NCBI RefSeq assembly: GCF_937981295.1
Contig: NZ_CALJPC010000029.1
Span: 1-18,603, forward strand
Origin: an uncultured Campylobacter sp.
GTDB lineage: Bacteria > Campylobacterota > Campylobacteria > Campylobacterales > Campylobacteraceae
Length of the DNA stretch: 18,603 bases
Direction: 5' to 3'
Shown: in pieces, positions 14,653 to 18,603 of the stretch
How the letters are laid out: each line of letters begins with the position of its first letter
How positions within the stretch are numbered: position 1 is the stretch's first letter
Notes under the pieces: generated by a model
The model's input: only the letters and a program-made list of their open reading frames with translations
The model's database searches: none
Told to the model about the DNA's origin: nothing
Translations under genes and position numbers: made by a program

Positions 14653-17600
14653 CTATTTCTGCGAAAACTTCCCGATCTGCGGGCGGGAGATTAGCGCGGG
14701 ATCGAATTTCTTAGGCGCAAATTTGCGCTGCTTTTTCTCGTCGCGTAACCGCTTGAGGCTCTGCACGTCAAACTCGAAGCCTTCAGCGTCCGCCACCTCT
14801 TTGAAAATTTCAAGCTTCCGATCGATCTGCTTCTGCTTTTCGGCTTTCTCCGAAGCGCTCATCTTTTCGAGTTTTTCATTGTGCTTGATCGCCTTTTCGA
14901 CCTTGTCGGCGTCTTTGCTATCGGGCACTTTGACGTATTCGAGCTCCTCGCGCTGCTTGCGTAGCTTGCCGAGTTCGGCGTTGAGCTCTTTTTGCTGATT
15001 GAAGCGGCGCGCGCCCACGCCTCGCTTCAGGATGCCCGCGTATCCCAGCTCGTCCTTGTTGTAGTCTTTCGGCGCGAAATCCTTGTCGCCCGTGATGTCT
15101 GAAAGAGCCTGCTCGCCGAGCTGCTGCCCGTATCTGCCGATCGTAAGCGTAGGTAGATAGTTTTTCGCAGCTTCTTTGACGCTCTTGGCGACTTTCACGG
15201 CCTTTGGATCGTCCTCGGATGTGATGTTGTAGCCCAGCGTCGATTTGCCGCTTGCGATATTGACTAGACCGCCCACGAAGCCCCAGCCGCCCTCAAAAAC
15301 ATCGTCGAAACGAAAGCCGGGCGCGGCTCGTCCCGCGTTGAAATAGGTATCGCTATCCCCTATCCTCGCCCACGCTTTGAGTCCGAAAACGTTCGGGAAC
15401 TTCGAGCTTTGCGCCCATTTTGGCTTGGTTAGGTTTTCTTTTTCAGTATCTGCGATGATCGAGCTTAGCGACAACCCCGCGGCATCCGCGGCGATAAAAG
15501 AGGCCTGCATCATCGCGAAACGATGAGGGTTTTTAAGGATCGCTTTGATCACCATCGGCGTCGATTTGACGGAGTAGTGCAAAAACGGCATCAATCCCCA
15601 CTTGTCGCTCTTGCGCAAGAAGCTGTTGAAATGGGTGCTATAATCGACGTAGTGATACTGCGCGTCGCTCATCGCCGCAGCAAGCTCCTTTTCGCTGAAT
15701 TTGCCTAGATCGCCCGGGGCGTATCCTCGCTTTGCGGCGATCGCGTCGAGATTTTTCTTAAACCGAGCGATCTTGAAAATTTCATCCTCCCACGCGTAGG
15801 CTTTTCTAGCCGCCCTACCAAGCGCCGAGCCCTCGCTCATGTAGATATTTTTGCCCGCGGTGCTTAGAAAGTCCATAGCCTTGCCGACTATGCCGAAAGC
15901 CTCTGCGTCGTTTTTAGGCTTTAGCCCCTTGATCGCGCCCTCCAGATCGTCCATAGCGCTATCCAGCCCCAAGCGGCGCGCGAGCTTCCAATACTCCTGC
16001 CGCTGCTGCCGTCCTAAAAGCGCCCAGCTCGCAAGAGCCTTTTCGTCGCCGTGCAAAAACGCCAGCACTGCGTTGCTCGCGACGTTGTAAACGTGCGTAA
16101 ACGGGTTTTTGACCGTCACGTTCACCTTGATATGATCGATCAGAGGCTGCCAGTATTTCTCAAGCGCGCCGAGCTGTCCGCCCAGAGCCTGCGTGCTTTT
16201 CAGAGCTTCCGCCACCTCTTTTGGGACGTATTTGCCCCCAAGCGCGCCGAATTTCTTTATGCCGCCTCCGACGGTTTCGTCGCTGATCCGCACGTATTGC
16301 CCCTGCCTTGCGCCGGCGGGGATCTCATCGAGCCCGAAGCGGTTTGCGATACCCTCAAGCGCGCGGGCTTTGAGAAGCTGGGTGCGCTGCTTTGCGAGGG
16401 TGTTTGCGACTACGAAACTGATGTCCGTGCGAAGCCCCAGAGCTCTTCTTTGCGCCTCGCTCAGGTCTTTGCGAGCGTAAAATTTGCCTAGCGTCCTGCT
16501 TATTTTGCCGCGCTCGTTTTGCATATACTCGTCGTAGTAGTGTCCGATGTAGTCGGTTAGCTTGTTCTCCTGCTTGAGGGCGCCCGCTTTGATGAGCTCG
16601 TTTGCGTTGTTATCGATCGTATCGCGCAATTTTTGATAGGTTGCTTGCAGCTCCTGTGGCAGATCAGCTTTAGCTATCTTGCCGTCGAGGGCATTAAACA
16701 GCTGCTCGCTCTGCGCGGCATCAAATTTATCAAGATACCTCGCCGCAGTGCGAGCCTGCGCATTAATCGCCGCGCTCTCGCGAAAAAAACTCTCGATCGC
16801 GCCGTCTATCTGCCGCTTTGCCGCGTTTCGCAGATCAAGGACGCTCATCCCCTTTTTCACCAAAGCGGGGGTATTTTCGCCCTCAAAGATGCGATCTACC
16901 GCGTTTTCATACTTGTTGATCCCTTTTCGCCAAAGGGTATCGACAAACTGCGCCCACTTGCCGTCCGCGCCGCCGTATGGACCCAAAAGCGCATCCGTTT
17001 TGCCTAGCAGATCGTTCATCGTAGGCATATCGGGGTTGAAAGGATCGGCTTGTCGCGCCGCGCGGTCGTATTCGGCTTGTAATTTCTCCTGCTTTGCTTT
17101 GCTTTCTTGAGCGATTTTGGCTTTGAAAGCCCTCTTGTCGGCTCTTTTTAAAATTTCCTCCGCCTTGATCGGGTCTTTCTCATTCAAAAATTTCGCTTTG
17201 GTCTCAAAGCTATAATTTTTCAGCGCCTCATCACTGCCGAAAAGGCGATCGAACATCGTCTCGTTTGCGCGAATGCTCTCGTCGATATGAGCCTTAGAAT
17301 ACGCATTGATGCGCGCCCTGCCGCCCTCGTCCATATCGATGAATATCATCTGCTCGTCGCCGTTTTTGCCGCGCTTTTTGAATGTGAAGCCGTCGCGGCT
17401 GATGTGGGTTAGCTTGGCGCCTGCGATGTCCTTTTTGAGCCGCGCGAGTTGGCTTTCGGAGAGGTTCGTCTGCACCCCTTGCGAGAGCGCGTCGAAATTG
17501 CCCGTCCTTACGGCATCCAGCACCTCGCCCGCGGTGTCGTGATCTTTGTAGCTGTCCTTGTAAATTTGCTCTACGCTCTGCTCTAGCTCCTGCTCGATGT

Positions 17601-18603
17601 TTGGGCGGCGCTTTTTGATCTCGCCCCCTATATTTTCGATCTCGCTTGCTCTGAATTTTAGCGGCTCCTCGTTTGCGTTCACGCCGCCGTCTCTCAAAAC
17701 GATCGTATCGTCCGGGCTAACGTCAAAGGTGCTGAGCGGGTCTTTCTGCACTCTTGCGGCATCGTCCAAGCCTAGGCGCGTCTGCACATTTCGTGCCTCC
17801 GCTTCGCCGTGCAGCTTCGCGTAGTTTGCATCGCCGCCAGCACCGCCCGTTGCAAAGCCCTCTTTGCTCTGCACCCAGTGTTGGATCTCGTGCATCAGCG
17901 TGGATCTGTCGTTTAAATTTTTAAGGGCGATCGCGCCCCTTTGAGGATCGAAATAGCCTAAATTATTGCCATTTTTTGAATTTTGTGATATAATCTCTTC
18001 ACCGCTCAAAGAGTGTTCTAAGGATTTTATATCACCAGAGCTTTGGGCGGTATATCTTACTTTCCCTTCTCTTATTAATAATTCAAATTTACGTCCCGCC
18101 ATAGGATAGTTTGATGTTACATCTATAGCTCCGTTGCGCTCTTTTGTTACTGAGGCAAATTTAACAACTCCTTTTTCATCCTTAAAAGCCTTGAAAAAGA
18201 AAGTCGTGTCTTCGAAATCTACTATAAAAGAGGGTTTTTCTAGAGTAGGCTTTATCAACCCAAGATACTTTTCCCTTCCTTTTATTTGCAGTTTTTTAAA
18301 CTGAAACGAGCCGATATTAACCTCTCCTATTGGAGTTTGAGCTTTACCTTGCGGAAAATCGGCTTTAAAATTTTCAAAAGTATATTCTTTTTTGACGAAA
18401 GGAGCCGCCTCTTTGGCGACGACGGATCGGTTGATCTGCCCGTCTTTTAGCAGGTATTTTTTCTCTAGCTCTTTTGCAAGCATCGCACCGGACGGCGCGC
18501 TGTGCTCGTGCCAATTTTGCAAATTGACGTCGTATCTGACCTTTGGGTTTTCAAATTCCATGGGCTTTTTAAGGTTTCTGTCAGAGTAAAAGGTTATAAT
18601 GTC
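14653..18603 (-). CDS. Giant phage polyvalent / ejected virion protein with RNase-like and zincin domains (possibly 5'-partial)
   Basis: From ATG 18559-18561 this is 1302 residues, but the same frame stays open with no stop to the window edge (18603). The true start may therefore lie outside and the ATG be internal. Residues about 74-172 (TPIGEVNIGSFQFKKLQ, LIKPTLEKPSFIV, FKAFKDEKGVVKFASVTK) resemble the phage Barnase/EndoU/ColicinE5-RelE-like RNase domain. Residues about 200-290 carry the zincin-like motif LMHEIQH (His224-Glu225-His228), then EGFATGG and GEAEARNVQTRLGL, typical of large polyvalent proteins of phages and conjugative elements. The rest is long, helical and charged. It includes VKNPFTHVYNVASNAVLAF and WGLMPFLHYSVKSTPMV, as in proteins ejected into the cell with phage DNA, and a coiled-coil, Lys-rich C-terminus. 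It is GC-rich except across the RNase-like domain. No individual activity is proven by sequence alone. Confidence 0.8.
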   Translation of the reverse strand, partial: DIITFYSDRNLKKPMEFENPKVRYDVNLQNWHEHSAPSGAMLAKELEKKYLLKDGQINRSVVAKEAAPFVKKEYTFENFKADFPQGKAQTPIGEVNIGSFQFKKLQIKGREKYLGLIKPTLEKPSFIVDFEDTTFFFKAFKDEKGVVKFASVTKERNGAIDVTSNYPMAGRKFELLIREGKVRYTAQSSGDIKSLEHSLSGEEIISQNSKNGNNLGYFDPQRGAIALKNLNDRSTLMHEIQHWVQSKEGFATGGAGGDANYAKLHGEAEARNVQTRLGLDDAARVQKDPLSTFDVSPDDTIVLRDGGVNANEEPLKFRASEIENIGGEIKKRRPNIEQELEQSVEQIYKDSYKDHDTAGEVLDAVRTGNFDALSQGVQTNLSESQLARLKKDIAGAKLTHISRDGFTFKKRGKNGDEQMIFIDMDEGGRARINAYSKAHIDESIRANETMFDRLFGSDEALKNYSFETKAKFLNEKDPIKAEEILKRADKRAFKAKIAQESKAKQEKLQAEYDRAARQADPFNPDMPTMNDLLGKTDALLGPYGGADGKWAQFVDTLWRKGINKYENAVDRIFEGENTPALVKKGMSVLDLRNAAKRQIDGAIESFFRESAAINAQARTAARYLDKFDAAQSEQLFNALDGKIAKADLPQELQATYQKLRDTIDNNANELIKAGALKQENKLTDYIGHYYDEYMQNERGKISRTLGKFYARKDLSEAQRRALGLRTDISFVVANTLAKQRTQLLKARALEGIANRFGLDEIPAGARQGQYVRISDETVGGGIKKFGALGGKYVPKEVAEALKSTQALGGQLGALEKYWQPLIDHIKVNVTVKNPFTHVYNVASNAVLAFLHGDEKALASWALLGRQQRQEYWKLARRLGLDSAMDDLEGAIKGLKPKNDAEAFGIVGKAMDFLSTAGKNIYMSEGSALGRAARKAYAWEDEIFKIARFKKNLDAIAAKRGYAPGDLGKFSEKELAAAMSDAQYHYVDYSTHFNSFLRKSDKWGLMPFLHYSVKSTPMVIKAILKNPHRFAMMQASFIAADAAGLSLSSIIADTEKENLTKPKWAQSSKFPNVFGLKAWARIGDSDTYFNAGRAAPGFRFDDVFEGGWGFVGGLVNIASGKSTLGYNITSEDDPKAVKVAKSVKEAAKNYLPTLTIGRYGQQLGEQALSDITGDKDFAPKDYNKDELGYAGILKRGVGARRFNQQKELNAELGKLRKQREELEYVKVPDSKDADKVEKAIKHNEKLEKMSASEKAEKQKQIDRKLEIFKEVADAEGFEFDVQSLKRLRDEKKQRKFAPKKFDPALISRPQIGKFSQK

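Noticed and set aside
15523..17824. Many plus-strand open frames opposite the polyvalent gene
   Set aside because: The large minus-strand frame is continuous for over 1300 codons with recognisable motifs; the opposite frames are short and compositionally biased antisense shadows.

Overview
The window looks like a piece of a Campylobacterota chromosome, most likely an oral Campylobacter of moderately high GC (the C. gracilis / C. showae / C. rectus group). The grounds are the NapC/NrfH-type respiratory cytochrome, the tight ATGA-overlapping operons, the frequent aaattt-type words and the two-component system style. This is inference from content, not a database match. Base composition is strongly patchy: AT-rich at 1-4500, GC-rich at 4600-8190, intermediate in the terminase gene, very AT-rich in the restriction-modification pair, and very GC-rich in the last gene except for one internal AT-rich block.

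Layout. Positions 2-100 are the 3' end of an unidentified gene, facing across a hairpin terminator a two-component operon on the minus strand (Cache-PAS histidine kinase, then an OmpR-type regulator). Next to it, on the plus strand, is the last ~91 codons of a broken fumarate-reductase-like flavoprotein. It overlaps by ATGA an apparently intact, membrane-anchored cytochrome with five CxxCH haem motifs. This resembles the wreck of an anaerobic respiratory reductase locus that has lost most of its catalytic subunit. A doubtful small ORF follows, then the housekeeping genes mnmG (minus) and bioB (plus), divergent from a 235-bp spacer, and a small Gln-rich lipoprotein. The BioB is of the long clostridial/Bacteroides type, not the short form usual in Campylobacter.

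From about 8190 the window turns into phage-related DNA: an AT-rich gene-free spacer, an intact large terminase gene without small terminase or portal neighbours, a 1.25-kb gene-free and apparently degenerate stretch, then a low-GC two-gene cassette and the end of a giant phage protein. The cassette encodes a C5-cytosine DNA methyltransferase and, overlapping it by 8 bp, a 677-residue protein. That protein joins a GHKL (Hsp90/MutL-type) ATPase to a C-terminal PD-(D/E)xK-like nuclease, so the pair is a probable ATP-dependent restriction-modification system carried as mobile-element cargo.

The last gene (14653 to at least 18561, its frame open to the window edge) is a phage 'polyvalent' protein. 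It has a probable Barnase/EndoU/ColicinE5-RelE-like RNase domain, an HExxH zincin-like domain, and a long alpha-helical, membrane-associating region typical of ejected virion proteins. The RNase-like domain is encoded by a block of about one-third GC inside a gene otherwise mostly 50-70% GC, which suggests that this toxin-like module was exchanged by recombination. The two most interesting objects are the GHKL-nuclease/methyltransferase pair and the mosaic polyvalent protein.
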